Shown: positions 1 through 8,355 of the stretch, one piece after another | How positions within the stretch are numbered: the stretch's first letter is position 1 | Layout of the letters: the number at the start of each line of letters is the position of its first letter | Assembly (NCBI RefSeq): GCF_003143515.1 | Contig: NZ_CP029343.1 | Span: 4,712,001 to 4,776,000, forward strand | DNA from: Massilia oculi | GTDB taxonomy: Bacteria > Pseudomonadota > Gammaproteobacteria > Burkholderiales > Burkholderiaceae_D | DNA length: 64,000 nt | Reading direction: 5' to 3' | Made by a program: the position numbers and the translations under genes | The notes under the pieces: generated by a model | The model's database searches: none | Seen by the model: only the letters and a program-made list of their open reading frames with translations | What the model was told of the DNA's origin: nothing

Positions 1-605
1 CCGGCGGCTGGGTCAGCGTCGATGGCGCACTGGCCGAGGATCCGGCCATCCGCGTGACGCCGGCGCAGGCCGTCGTCCTGCTGCCGGGCGCGACCCCGGT
101 CGAGCCGGAACCGGTCACCATCCTGCTGCACAAGCCGGCAGGCGTCCCGCAGGACGCGCTGCTGGCCGCGATCGGCGCCGACACGCAAGTGCTGGACAAT
201 GGCTTCGGCAAGCCGTTCCTGCGCCGGCACCTCTTCAAGCTGGCGCTGGCGACGCCGCTCGAGACGATGGCCTCGGGCCTGGTCGTGTTCAGCCAGGACT
301 GGCGCGTGATGCGTAAGCTCGTCGAGGATGCGCCGCGCAACGAATACGAATACGTGGCCGAGGTGGACGGACAGATCGCCGACGGCGGCCTCGATAAACT
401 GGGCCGCATGTTCAAAGCCAGCTGGCAAAGCGAGGCGCGCCTGCGCATCGCCGGCAAGAACATCCAGCGCGGCCAGATCGAGCGCCTGTGCGGCGACGTC
501 GGCCTGAAGGTCACCGCGCTGCGCCGCCTGCGCATCGGCCGCATTTCCATGGGCAGCCTGCCGCCGGGTGGCTGGCGTTACCTGCGCGACGTCGAGCGCT
601 TCTGA
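1..605 (+). CDS. RluF/RsuA-type pseudouridine synthase, degenerate, 5' partial
   Basis: The frame is open from base 3, so the gene begins before the window. The visible part starts in the second half of an S4 RNA-binding domain and continues into a pseudouridine synthase fold. It opens with LLHKPAG, the counterpart of the family NKPxG motif. The C-terminal stretch ending RIGRISMGSLPPGGWRYL is typical of RluF. The catalytic segment is unusual: where the family has GRLDxxTxGL this protein reads TPLETMASGL. The catalytic Asp is therefore Glu and the preceding Arg is Pro. The normally basic QIRRM segment reads QIERL. RNA binding is likely retained; pseudouridylation is doubtful. Its stop overlaps the next start (TGATG). 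Confidence 0.75.
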   Translation, partial: GGWVSVDGALAEDPAIRVTPAQAVVLLPGATPVEPEPVTILLHKPAGVPQDALLAAIGADTQVLDNGFGKPFLRRHLFKLALATPLETMASGLVVFSQDWRVMRKLVEDAPRNEYEYVAEVDGQIADGGLDKLGRMFKASWQSEARLRIAGKNIQRGQIERLCGDVGLKVTALRRLRIGRISMGSLPPGGWRYLRDVERF

Positions 606-1123
606 TGTCGACTGCCATGCCAAGTTCGTTCCGCCTGGTCGCCACCTGCGTCCTGTTCTTCCTGTTGCTGGGGCCCGTGATTCCGGTCATCGAATTCACC
701 CTGGCCACCCTGTTTACCAAGGGCCGCATCGAGCTCATGCCGTCGTTCTACCTGGCGGCGCTGCTGTTCGGCGCCCTGATCGCGGGCGCGCTCGGCCTGG
801 CCCACGGCATGCTGATGGCGCTGGCCGTCAAGCTGGAGCCGCTGCGCCGGCGCCTGCAGACCACGCCGCGCCGCGTGCTGCTGGGGGCGGGCGCGGCGCT
901 GTTGTGCGGGCTGGCGATGACCGCCGCCACGCTCTACATCGCGCGCCATTCCTACGGCGACTTGCTGGGCGGGATGGACCCGAACCACCCGGATCCATGG
1001 AAGATCATCCGCGCCTATATGGTGATCGAGCTCTTCATCCTGCCGGCGCTGGCCTGCGGCATCCTGTTCCAGTTGCTGCCCTGGTCGCGCAGGCTGATGC
1101 AGCGCGCCGTCGAGCGGGCCTGA
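605..1123 (+). CDS. small integral membrane protein, unknown function
   Basis: The predicted protein has 172 residues and starts at MSTAMPSSF, where ATG shares its A with the stop of the upstream gene (TGATG); the two are probably translationally coupled. About four hydrophobic segments are visible, near residues 8-30, 45-70, 85-108 and 135-155, with an Arg-rich loop (EPLRRRLQTTPRRV) between the second and third. I recognise no family. The partner upstream is an RNA-modification-like protein, which gives no clear functional hint. Confidence 0.6.
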   Translation: MSTAMPSSFRLVATCVLFFLLLGPVIPVIEFTLATLFTKGRIELMPSFYLAALLFGALIAGALGLAHGMLMALAVKLEPLRRRLQTTPRRVLLGAGAALLCGLAMTAATLYIARHSYGDLLGGMDPNHPDPWKIIRAYMVIELFILPALACGILFQLLPWSRRLMQRAVERA

Positions 1124-1158
1124 GAAGTCATACGGCTGTCATCTTGCGTCCATATGCT

Positions 1159-1186
1159 GTCGATTTTTCATCCTTGGAAAATCGAC
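1159..1186. promoter_or_regulatory. 9-bp perfect inverted repeat directly before a start codon
   Basis: GTCGATTTT (1159-1167) and AAAATCGAC (1178-1186) form a perfect 9-bp stem with a 10-base loop. It ends four bases before the ATG at 1191. It could terminate the upstream gene, act as an operator, or fold at the ribosome-binding site of the next gene, where no good Shine-Dalgarno sequence is visible. Confidence 0.5.
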
Positions 1187-1190
1187 ACCC

Positions 1191-2827
1191 ATGTTCCTGC
1201 GCCGCCCCGTCAAACCTTTCCGTTACCTCCCGATGTTGAGCGCGATCGCGCTGGCCTGCGTGCTCGCGGCCTGCGGTGGCGACGACGACGATCCGACCCC
1301 GACCACGCTCGCGCTGCAGAAGATCGGCGGCTATAACGGCGGGGCGGCTGGCGCGGCCGAGATCACGGCCTATGATGCCGGCAGCCGTCGCCTGTTCGTC
1401 GTCAACGGCGCCAACGGCACGGTCGACGTGCTCGACCTGGCGGCGCCAGCCACGCCGAAACTGATCGGCACCATCAATGTGTCGAGCCTGGGCAAGGCGG
1501 TCAACAGCGTCGCCGTGCACGACGGCCTGGTGGCGCTGGCGATCGAATCCAATCCCAAGACCCAGCCGGGCACCGTCGCCTTCTACAACGCGGCCGACCT
1601 GAAATTGATCAATAGCGTCAAGGTCGGCGCGTTGCCCGACATGCTGACCTTCACGCCGGACGGCAGCAAGGTGCTGGTCGCGAACGAGGGTGAGCCGAGC
1701 GGCTATGGCGTGGCCGGCACGACCGATCCGGAAGGCTCTGTCAGCATCATCACCGTCAACCGCGGCGGCACGCCCTCGGTGGCCACCGCCGACTTCCGCG
1801 CCTTCAACGGCCAGGAAGCGGCGCTGCGCGCGCAGGGCATCCGCGTCTATGGACCGAACGCCAGCGCAGCCCAGGATTCGAGCCGGAGTACATCACCGTC
1901 ACCGACGACGGCCGCACCGCGTACGTGACGCTGCAGGAAAACAACGCGATCGCCATCGTCGACGTCGCGACGGCCAAGGTCACCGCGGTCAAGCCGCTCG
2001 GTTTCAAGGACCACAGCGTCGCCGGCTTCGGGCTGGATGCGTCGGACGAGGACGGCGGCACCAATACCAACAGCGGTTCGCCGGCCATCAAGATCGGCTC
2101 GCAGCCGGTGAAAGGCATGTACCTGCCGGACGCCATCGCCAGCTACTCGGTGGACGGCAAGCATTACCTGATCACCGCCAACGAAGGAGATGCGCGCGCC
2201 GACTGGCCGGGCTTCAGCGAAGAGAGCCGCGTGCGTGCGCACTGCACGGCGGGCCTGGACCCCGCCGTCTTCCCGAACGCGGCCAACCAGATCTTCGATT
2301 CGAACCTGGGCCGCCTGCGCATCACGACCACGCCGAATGGCGGCAAGGACGGCAAGAACGCCGCCGGCCAGTGCAATGAACTGTATACCTTCGGCGGCCG
2401 CTCGTTCTCGATCTGGGACACCGACATCAAGCGCGTCTACGATTCGGGCGACGAATTCGAGCAGCGCACCAAGGCGCTGCCGAACGTCAGATTCAACGCC
2501 AGCAACGACAACAACGACCTGGAAGACCGCAGCGCGTCGAAAGGCCCGGAACCGGAAGGCGCGGTGGTCGGCAAGTTCGGCAACAAGCACTACGCCTTCA
2601 TCGGCCTGGAGCGCGTCGGTGGTGTGATGGTGTACGACGTGAGCAAGCCAGCCCAGGCGTCCTTCGTCACCTACCTGAACACCCGCGACGGCGACAAGGG
2701 TGACCTGGGTCCGGAAGGCCTGACCCTGATCCCGGCTTACAAGTCGCCGAATGGCAAGCCGCTGCTGATCGTCGGTAATGAAGTGAGCGGCACCACCGCC
2801 ATCATGCAGATCAACCTGACTTACTGA
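1191..2827 (+). pseudogene. choice-of-anchor I family lipoprotein, frameshifted
   Basis: This is a secreted beta-propeller-like protein of the choice-of-anchor I family. It has a lipoprotein signal at the N terminus (lipobox LAAC before GGDDDD). The family signatures EPEYITVTDDGRTAYVTLQE and a late KGPEPEG are present. The first frame runs 1191-1928, but family sequence switches to the +2 frame near 1877. There GAT TTC GAG would be expected and the DNA reads GATTCGAG, so one T appears to be missing. Restoring it gives about 545 residues ending at 2827. The rest is intact, so this is either a very recent mutation or a base-calling error in a T run. It ends convergent with the SDR gene, overlapping by 7 bases. 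Confidence 0.75.
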
Positions 2828-3810
2828 TCCGCGCGCTGTCGCAGCAGCTGCATGCCGATCGCGGCGGCGACCACCGCCGCACCGGCCACCAGGACCTTGT
2901 TGGCCGGCTGGCGCGGCTGGGGGCGAGGCTGATTGAGCCGGCTCGGATCGGCGTGCACGCCGCTGGCGCCATGCGGCGCTTCGTACAGCGCACCGCGCGT
3001 ATCGTGCGTGCGCTGCGCGCGTTCTGCCCACGCATCCATGAAGCGGTTCATCCCGGCCGCGACGAGATTCGGCGCCAGCCGGGTGGCCTTCATGGCGGCG
3101 GCGGGCGCCCCGATCACGGTCGTGTCGCGCGGACGGCGCGCCAGCTTGACGACGGCGTCGGCCACGGCTTCCGGCGCCAGCGCGCCCGGCGGATACGAGA
3201 GATGGGCGCCGGTATAGTTGGCCGCATGGCTGAAGCCGGGCGAACCCACGAAAGTAGGGTACACGTCGCAGACGTGGATGTGGCGCCGCTTGCCCACCTC
3301 AGCGCGCAGTGCTTCGGAAAAGCCGCGCAGGCCAAACTTGCTGGCAGCGTAGGCCGCGGCGTAGGGCGTGGCGACGTAGCCGCCGGACGAGATCATATTG
3401 ACCCAGGTGCCGTGGTCCTGCTCCAGGAAGATCGGCAGCACCGCGTGCGCATCGTTCATGTGGGTGAGCAGGTTCGTCTCGATCACCTGGCGGTGGTCGG
3501 CCATGGGCACGTCCTGGTACTTGCCTACCACGCCGGCGCCGACGTTGCTGAACCATAGGTCGATTCTCCCCAGGATGGACCGCGCTTCGCGCGCGAAGGC
3601 TGACACCGCCTTGGCGTCGGTCGCATCGACCACTACCGTTTCGGCCCGGCCGCCGGCCTGGAAGCAGCGGCGGGCGACGTCGTCGAGGCCTTCCTTGCCG
3701 CGTGCGCCGAGCACCAGGTCGGCGCCCTCGCGGGCAAAGGCGATGGCGGTCGCGGCGCCAATGCCGCTCGAAGCGCCCATGATGACCACGCGGAGATTCG
3801 ATTGCTTCAT
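2821..3810 (-). CDS. short-chain dehydrogenase/reductase (SDR)
   Basis: This is a classical SDR of 329 residues starting at MKQSNLRVVIMG, with AAAGG upstream. The cofactor motif GASSGIG lies near residues 11-17 and the catalytic YAASK motif near 150-154, with an upstream Ser (MISSGGY). The Asn of the NNAG motif region reads FSNVGAG. The C-terminal extension after about residue 250 is unlike minimal SDRs: it ends in a Pro/Arg-rich linker and a short hydrophobic helix (VLVAGAAVVAAAIGMQLL). This may anchor the enzyme to the membrane. Substrate cannot be told from the sequence. The gene lies alone on the minus strand, convergent with the frameshifted lipoprotein. Confidence 0.85.
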   Translation of the reverse strand: MKQSNLRVVIMGASSGIGAATAIAFAREGADLVLGARGKEGLDDVARRCFQAGGRAETVVVDATDAKAVSAFAREARSILGRIDLWFSNVGAGVVGKYQDVPMADHRQVIETNLLTHMNDAHAVLPIFLEQDHGTWVNMISSGGYVATPYAAAYAASKFGLRGFSEALRAEVGKRRHIHVCDVYPTFVGSPGFSHAANYTGAHLSYPPGALAPEAVADAVVKLARRPRDTTVIGAPAAAMKATRLAPNLVAAGMNRFMDAWAERAQRTHDTRGALYEAPHGASGVHADPSRLNQPRPQPRQPANKVLVAGAAVVAAAIGMQLLRQRADQ

Positions 3811-3902
3811 CGTTGACCTTTCGTTCACAGTGAAAAGGTCGATTATTCCGCGATTCTGGATGCCGCCGCGTTCGAATGCTCCGCAGCAAGCTCCGGGCGG
3901 GT

Positions 3903-4451
3903 CTAGCGCTTGATCCTGGTCAGCTGGACCAGGCGGGTGCCGGCCAGGCGGTCGTGCGCGAACTGGCGGTCCTTGTCGAGGAAGGCGGTGAGCGCCCAGA
4001 GGACGATGCCGACCGCCAGCGCGATGGCGATCTCGCCCTTGGCATGCAGGCCGGCCGCGGCGCACACGATCAGCGCCGGCGCGAACCAGCACCAGGCCAG
4101 CAGGTAGCGCACGATGGCAGTGCGCCATGGCAGGCGCGCGTGCCCGGCCTGGACCACCTTGATGCGCCAGGTCTTCATGGCCAGCGTGTGGCCGCTGTCG
4201 CGCCAGCACCAGGTGAAGTACAGGCCCGTCACCACGAACAGCCAGAGCTTGAGACCATGCTGGAACAGCGGCTCCTGGCGGTTGCCGGTGAGGAGGAGGT
4301 AGACCAGCACCGCCAGCATCTCGACGGCGAACAGCAGGAAGAATTCATAGACCATCACCGTGACACGGCGCTTGATGGTCGGCGTCGGAAGTGACGGTGC
4401 GTGCGTCGGACTGGCGGCGTCCGGACTGGCCAACGGCTCAGTTGCCTGCAT
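3903..4451 (-). CDS. RDD family membrane protein
   Basis: This is an integral membrane protein of 182 residues; I chose MQATEPLASP as the start because it falls just inside the end of the upstream gene (14-base overlap). RDD hallmarks are visible: TIKRRVTVMVYEFFLLFAVEM in the first helix, the segment GHTLAMKTWRIKVV, and LDKDRQFAHDRLAGTRLV near the C terminus. Three to four transmembrane helices are apparent. It is the last gene of a leftward operon with an ECF sigma factor, DUF3619 and DUF3106. The role of RDD proteins is mostly unknown; some have been linked to ion transport. Confidence 0.8.
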   Translation of the reverse strand: MQATEPLASPDAASPTHAPSLPTPTIKRRVTVMVYEFFLLFAVEMLAVLVYLLLTGNRQEPLFQHGLKLWLFVVTGLYFTWCWRDSGHTLAMKTWRIKVVQAGHARLPWRTAIVRYLLAWCWFAPALIVCAAAGLHAKGEIAIALAVGIVLWALTAFLDKDRQFAHDRLAGTRLVQLTRIKR

Positions 4452-5256
4452 TGGCGGCCTGCGCGGGTGCCTGCTGGCCGCCAGCCGTGGCGACTGCGCC
4501 GCCATCGGCGGGGGAGCTGGCTGCCGGACCCGGCGTCACCGGGCCAATGGGAGCGGGAACGCTCTGCACTGCCGGCGGTACGCTCGCGGTGTCGGTCGGC
4601 ACCACGGTATCCGTGCCGATCAGGATGCATTCGGCGCCGCGGCGGGTGGTATTCGGTGGGCAGGGCGTCGGCGTGACCAGCATCGGCGCTTCAGGCAACG
4701 CCACCGGGATGCTCTTGCTGCGCGCCGCCGCCGGGCTGTTGGCCAGCTTGCGTTTCTGGTCGGGCGACAGCTGCTTGTAGCTCTCCCAGTTGGCCGCCTT
4801 GTCGCCCCCCTGGGCCAGGCGGCTGGTGCGGCTGTAGTTCTCGCGCGCGAGTTCGCGCTGCGCGGGGGTGAGCTTCATCCACTGGCGCATGCGCTCGTGC
4901 ACGCGCTGCTGCTCGGACGCGGGCATCGAGGCGAAGCGGGCCGACATCTCGATCCACTTGCGCTTGCGCGGTCCTTCCATCCGGTTCCACTCGGGTTCCA
5001 GCGGCGCCAGCGCCACTTGCTGGGCGCTGCTCAGATCGTTCCACAGGGGCTTGTCGAAGCTTTTGGGCGACGCGCGTTCGCCATCGACGGCATCGGTCAC
5101 CAACGGCAGGATGGACGGGGTGTCGAAACGGTCGACGATGACCCAGGCGATGATGCCCGCCACCAGGACCCCGGCCACCGTTTTCAGGACGGGGAACCGT
5201 GATTTCGAGGCACCGGGCTTCGATGCGCGAGACCGTGAAGCGTCGTTCTTCGTCAT
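4438..5256 (-). CDS. DUF3106 domain protein, membrane-anchored with periplasmic LTxxQ-like helices
   Basis: The protein has 272 residues. A basic N terminus is followed by one hydrophobic segment near residues 24-42 (TVAGVLVAGIIAWVIV), so the rest should be periplasmic. Residues about 70-165 are helical and charged, with repeated LTPAQ-like motifs (LSSAQQ, KLTPAQREL, LSPDQKRKL) like those of CpxP and RcnX-type stress and metal sensors. The C-terminal third is low-complexity Pro/Ala/Thr with a CPPNTTRRGAEC pair of cysteines. Start and stop overlap its neighbours, so it is co-translated with DUF3619 and the sigma factor. A sensory or modulating role for the sigma factor is my inference. Confidence 0.8.
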   Translation of the reverse strand: MTKNDASRSRASKPGASKSRFPVLKTVAGVLVAGIIAWVIVDRFDTPSILPLVTDAVDGERASPKSFDKPLWNDLSSAQQVALAPLEPEWNRMEGPRKRKWIEMSARFASMPASEQQRVHERMRQWMKLTPAQRELARENYSRTSRLAQGGDKAANWESYKQLSPDQKRKLANSPAAARSKSIPVALPEAPMLVTPTPCPPNTTRRGAECILIGTDTVVPTDTASVPPAVQSVPAPIGPVTPGPAASSPADGGAVATAGGQQAPAQAANAGN

Positions 5257-5669
5257 TGCCGGCGCTGCTGCGACTCCAGGTAGGCGGAAAAGCCCGGGTC
5301 GAGGTACGCGTTGAGCGGCAGTTCATCGGACAGCACGGCCGCGTCGATGTCGGCCAGCTCGGCGATCTGCTGTTGCTGTTCGTGCTGGTAGACACCGCCC
5401 ATGCCGATCACCAGGGCCAGGATCGGCACCGCGACGGCCAGGCGCGACATGGCCGGGCCGCTCACGATGTTGCCGAAACCGGCCAGCATCTCGCGCCAGC
5501 CGGAAGGGGCCGGTTTGAAATACTCGACCGGCGCGTCCGCCTTCTTGCGCGCGAGCGCGGCGGCGCGCGCGGCGGCCAACCGGTCCGTGGTCGATGCCGG
5601 CAGGGTGTCGAGCTGTTCGTTCAGTGCATGGCGGATTTTGTACGCCAGGTTGATGTCGTCGGTATTCAT
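5253..5669 (-). CDS. DUF3619 protein, candidate anti-sigma factor
   Basis: The protein has 138 residues starting at MNTDDINLAYKIR, whose ATG overlaps the sigma factor stop (ATGA). It has a soluble helical N terminus of about 65 residues, one transmembrane helix (LAVAVPILALVIGMGG, about 83-98) and a short C-terminal tail (LPLNAYLDPGFSAYL). A short cytoplasmic domain, a single transmembrane segment and a position directly after an ECF sigma gene form the usual anti-sigma layout. I see no zinc-binding HxxxCxxC motif, so it is not a standard ZAS anti-sigma. The anti-sigma role is inference. Confidence 0.75.
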   Translation of the reverse strand: MNTDDINLAYKIRHALNEQLDTLPASTTDRLAAARAAALARKKADAPVEYFKPAPSGWREMLAGFGNIVSGPAMSRLAVAVPILALVIGMGGVYQHEQQQQIAELADIDAAVLSDELPLNAYLDPGFSAYLESQQRRQ

Positions 5670-6238
5670 AGTGTGATTCCCTTGGCCTTGAGCGCTGCGG
5701 CGAGGGCGTGGGTGGCACGGGAGCAATGTGTCTTGACGCTGCCTTCGGAGCATCCCATTGCTTCGGCCGTTTCGGCCACGTCCATATCCTGCCAGTAACG
5801 CATGAGGAAGGCTTCCCGTTGACGCGTTGGGAGCTTTTGTACTTCTTCTTCGATCAAACGCAAGGTTTGTTCGCGCTCAATCTGATCCGCACTCGACTCT
5901 GCGGCGGCCGAACCTTCTTCGGCCTCGTATGAGGCGAGTATATCAAAGTCGTCATCGTCATCTCCCTCGCGGCGGCTGAAGCCCGAAAACAGGCTCACCC
6001 AGGTGTTGCGCACCTTCTCGCGCCGGAAGTAATCGAGGATGGTCGTCTGCAGGATGCGCTGGAACAGCATCGGCAGCTCGGCGGCCGGCTTGTCGCCATA
6101 TTTTTCGGCCAGCTTGATCATGGCGTCCTGGACGATGTCCAGCGCCGACTCATCCTTGCGCACCGCATACACCGCCTGCTTGAACGCACGCCGTTCGACA
6201 TTCTCGAGGAAGTCGTTGAGTTCTTTATCTGTGGCCAT
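5666..6238 (-). CDS. RNA polymerase sigma factor, ECF/sigma-70 family
   Basis: The protein has 190 residues. Region 2 is visible in LDIVQDAMIKLAEKY and ILDYFRREKVRN; region 4 is a clear helix-turn-helix (LPTRQREAFLMRYWQDMDV then CSEGSVKTHCSRA). The linker is acidic (EGDDDDDFD). It heads a four-gene leftward operon in which every junction overlaps by 4 bases or more, so the downstream DUF3619 and DUF3106 products are likely its regulators. A Shine-Dalgarno sequence is not obvious upstream of the ATG. In related Burkholderiales a gene like this commonly lies beside ilvB; here a sulfonate-type cassette separates them. Confidence 0.9.
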   Translation of the reverse strand: MATDKELNDFLENVERRAFKQAVYAVRKDESALDIVQDAMIKLAEKYGDKPAAELPMLFQRILQTTILDYFRREKVRNTWVSLFSGFSRREGDDDDDFDILASYEAEEGSAAAESSADQIEREQTLRLIEEEVQKLPTRQREAFLMRYWQDMDVAETAEAMGCSEGSVKTHCSRATHALAAALKAKGITL

Positions 6239-6456
6239 GCGGGGTCAAGGAAGCGCTCGTCTTACTCGTGCTTTAAGGAAAACCTTCGCATCCTAGCAAA
6301 AAACGTCCTCGCCTGCACCGACATCTCACACTACAGGGAGGTGGCAATGCTATTTGAATAACGTTCAGAAACTGCATGAAGATACGCGAAATCATTCGTT
6401 GTTCGCCTGGTGGAGCGTGGTTAGGCTGTCAACACGACCATACAGCCTCCGCCATC

Positions 6457-7332
6457 ATGCCGCTCGATCTTCCCCGCCAAGCATTCGCTGTTCACCCCAT
6501 CATCGGTGCCCCGTTGGGCGCAGAAGTCGTCGGCCTCGATCTGTCGCGCCCGCTCGGTGCGGAAGACTTCGGGCGCCTGCACCGCGCCCACCTCGACCAT
6601 CACGTGCTGGTGTTCCGCGACCAGCACATCACGCCCGCCGAGCAGGTGGCCTTCAGCCGCCGTTTCGGCCAGTTGCAGATCCACGTACTGCGCAATTTCC
6701 AGCTGACGGGCCACCCCGAGGTGCTGATCGTCTCGAACATCCGCGAGAACGGCGAGCCGATCGGCCTGGGCGATGCCGGGCATTTCTGGCATTCCGACCT
6801 GTCGTACAAGGAAACGCCGAGCCTGGGCTCGATGTTGCATGCGCAAGAGTTGCCGGCGGAGGGCGGCGACACCCTGTTCGCGAACCAGCACACGGCCTGG
6901 CAAGCCCTGCCTGACGAGCTGAAGCGCGAGGTCGAAGGCTTGCAGGCCGAGCACTGGTATCTGGCGAAGTATGAAGAGCTGCGCCAGAAAAACCCGTTCC
7001 GCCCGAAGCTCACCCAGTCCCAGATCGATGAAGTCAGGCCGGTCAGTCACCCGGTGGTGCGCACCCATCCCGAGACCGGCCGCAAGGCCCTGTTCGTCAG
7101 CGAGCACTTCACGACCCGCATCCTCGGCGTATCGGAGGGGCGCAGCCGCGAACTGCTCGACACGCTGTTCGACCACAGCACGCGCGCGCCTCACGTGTAC
7201 CGGCATCAGTGGCGGCCGCACGATATGGTGTTCTGGGACAACCGCTCGCTGATGCACCTGGCGGCCGGCTGTCCGGATCACCTGCGCCGCAAGCTGTACC
7301 GCACCACCATCGAAGCCGACGTTCCGTTCTGA
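6457..7332 (+). CDS. TauD/TfdA-family Fe(II)/2-oxoglutarate dioxygenase
   Basis: This is a 2-oxoglutarate-dependent dioxygenase of about 291 residues. The iron ligands are visible as HxD in HFWHSDLSYK (near residues 109-114) and a distal His in DNRSLMHLA, followed by the 2-oxoglutarate-binding Arg region (RRKLYRTT). The start MPLDLPRQAF fits the family N terminus; an in-frame ATG at 6376 would add an unlikely leader. It is followed at 17 bases by a substrate-binding protein and a NitT/TauT-type ABC importer, so release of sulfite from an imported sulfonate is the likely job. Taurine itself is not proven: TfdA-like enzymes accept other substrates. Confidence 0.88.
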   Translation: MPLDLPRQAFAVHPIIGAPLGAEVVGLDLSRPLGAEDFGRLHRAHLDHHVLVFRDQHITPAEQVAFSRRFGQLQIHVLRNFQLTGHPEVLIVSNIRENGEPIGLGDAGHFWHSDLSYKETPSLGSMLHAQELPAEGGDTLFANQHTAWQALPDELKREVEGLQAEHWYLAKYEELRQKNPFRPKLTQSQIDEVRPVSHPVVRTHPETGRKALFVSEHFTTRILGVSEGRSRELLDTLFDHSTRAPHVYRHQWRPHDMVFWDNRSLMHLAAGCPDHLRRKLYRTTIEADVPF

Positions 7333-7349
7333 CTCAATCCAGGAAACCC

Positions 7350-8354
7350 ATGAAACTCCACCATAAATTCCTTGCCGTCGGTGCGGCGTTGGCCCTGGCC
7401 TTGCCATCGTCGGCCCAGGCCGAAGGCCAGATCCGCATCGCCGAGCAGTTCGGCGTGGTCTACCTGCTGCTGAACGTGGCGCAAGACCAGAAGCTCATCG
7501 AAAAGCACGGCAAGAGGCAGGGCGTCGACGTCGACGTGGGCTGGGTCAAGTTGTCCGGCGGCGCCGTGATCAACGATGCGCTGCTGTCGGGCTCGATCGA
7601 TATCGCCGGCGCCGGCGTCGGCCCTCTGATGACGATCTGGGACCGCACCAGGGGCCGCCAGAACGTGCGCGGCGTGGCCTCGCTGGGCAGCTTCCCCTAT
7701 TACCTGGTCAGTACTAACCCGGCGGTCAAGACCATTGCCGATTTCGGCCCGAAAGATCGCATCGCCTTGCCGGCGGTGACGGTGTCGGTGCAGGCCCGCA
7801 TCCTGCAGATGGCCGCCGCCAAACAGTGGGGCAATGCCCAGTTCAAGAAACTCGACCCGATCACCCAGACCGTGCCGCACCCGGACGCGGCCGCGGCCCT
7901 GATCGCCGGCAAGACTGAACTGAACGCCCACTTCGGCGGGCCGCCATTCCAGGAGCAGGAGCTTGCCGGTAATCCGAACGCGAAGATCGTGCTCGATTCC
8001 TACCAGGTGCTGGGCGGGCCGGCGTCAAGCACGGTGCTGTATGCCACCGAAAAATTTGTGAAAGAAAATCCCAAAACCTACCGCGCCTTCCTCGATGCGC
8101 TTGCCGAGGCGGCCCAGTACATCGCGACCAATCCGGAAGGGGCTGCAGATGCCTACCTGCGGGTCAACAAGGGCAATATCGACCGCGCGCTGCTGCTGAA
8201 GGTGATCAAGGATCCGAAGACGCAGTTCCGCGTCGCGCCGCAGAATACGCTTGGCCTGGCGCAATTCCTGCACCAGGTCGGCGCCATCAGGAACAAGCCG
8301 GCCACGTGGAAGGATTACTTCTTCGAGCATCCGGTCATTGCCAACGGGAGCTGA
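7350..8354 (+). CDS. NitT/TauT-family ABC transporter substrate-binding protein
   Basis: This is a periplasmic binding protein of 334 residues with a clean signal peptide (cleavage probably after SSAQA, near residue 23). The mature protein begins EGQIRIAEQFG and carries the SsuA/TauA-like pattern of a helix with GGAVINDALLSGSIDIAGAG. AGGAAA precedes the ATG. It lies between the dioxygenase and the ATPase gene, in one operon. The ligand is probably an organosulfonate or related anion; the sequence does not identify it. Confidence 0.87.
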   Translation: MKLHHKFLAVGAALALALPSSAQAEGQIRIAEQFGVVYLLLNVAQDQKLIEKHGKRQGVDVDVGWVKLSGGAVINDALLSGSIDIAGAGVGPLMTIWDRTRGRQNVRGVASLGSFPYYLVSTNPAVKTIADFGPKDRIALPAVTVSVQARILQMAAAKQWGNAQFKKLDPITQTVPHPDAAAALIAGKTELNAHFGGPPFQEQELAGNPNAKIVLDSYQVLGGPASSTVLYATEKFVKENPKTYRAFLDALAEAAQYIATNPEGAADAYLRVNKGNIDRALLLKVIKDPKTQFRVAPQNTLGLAQFLHQVGAIRNKPATWKDYFFEHPVIANGS

Positions 8355-8355
8355 C

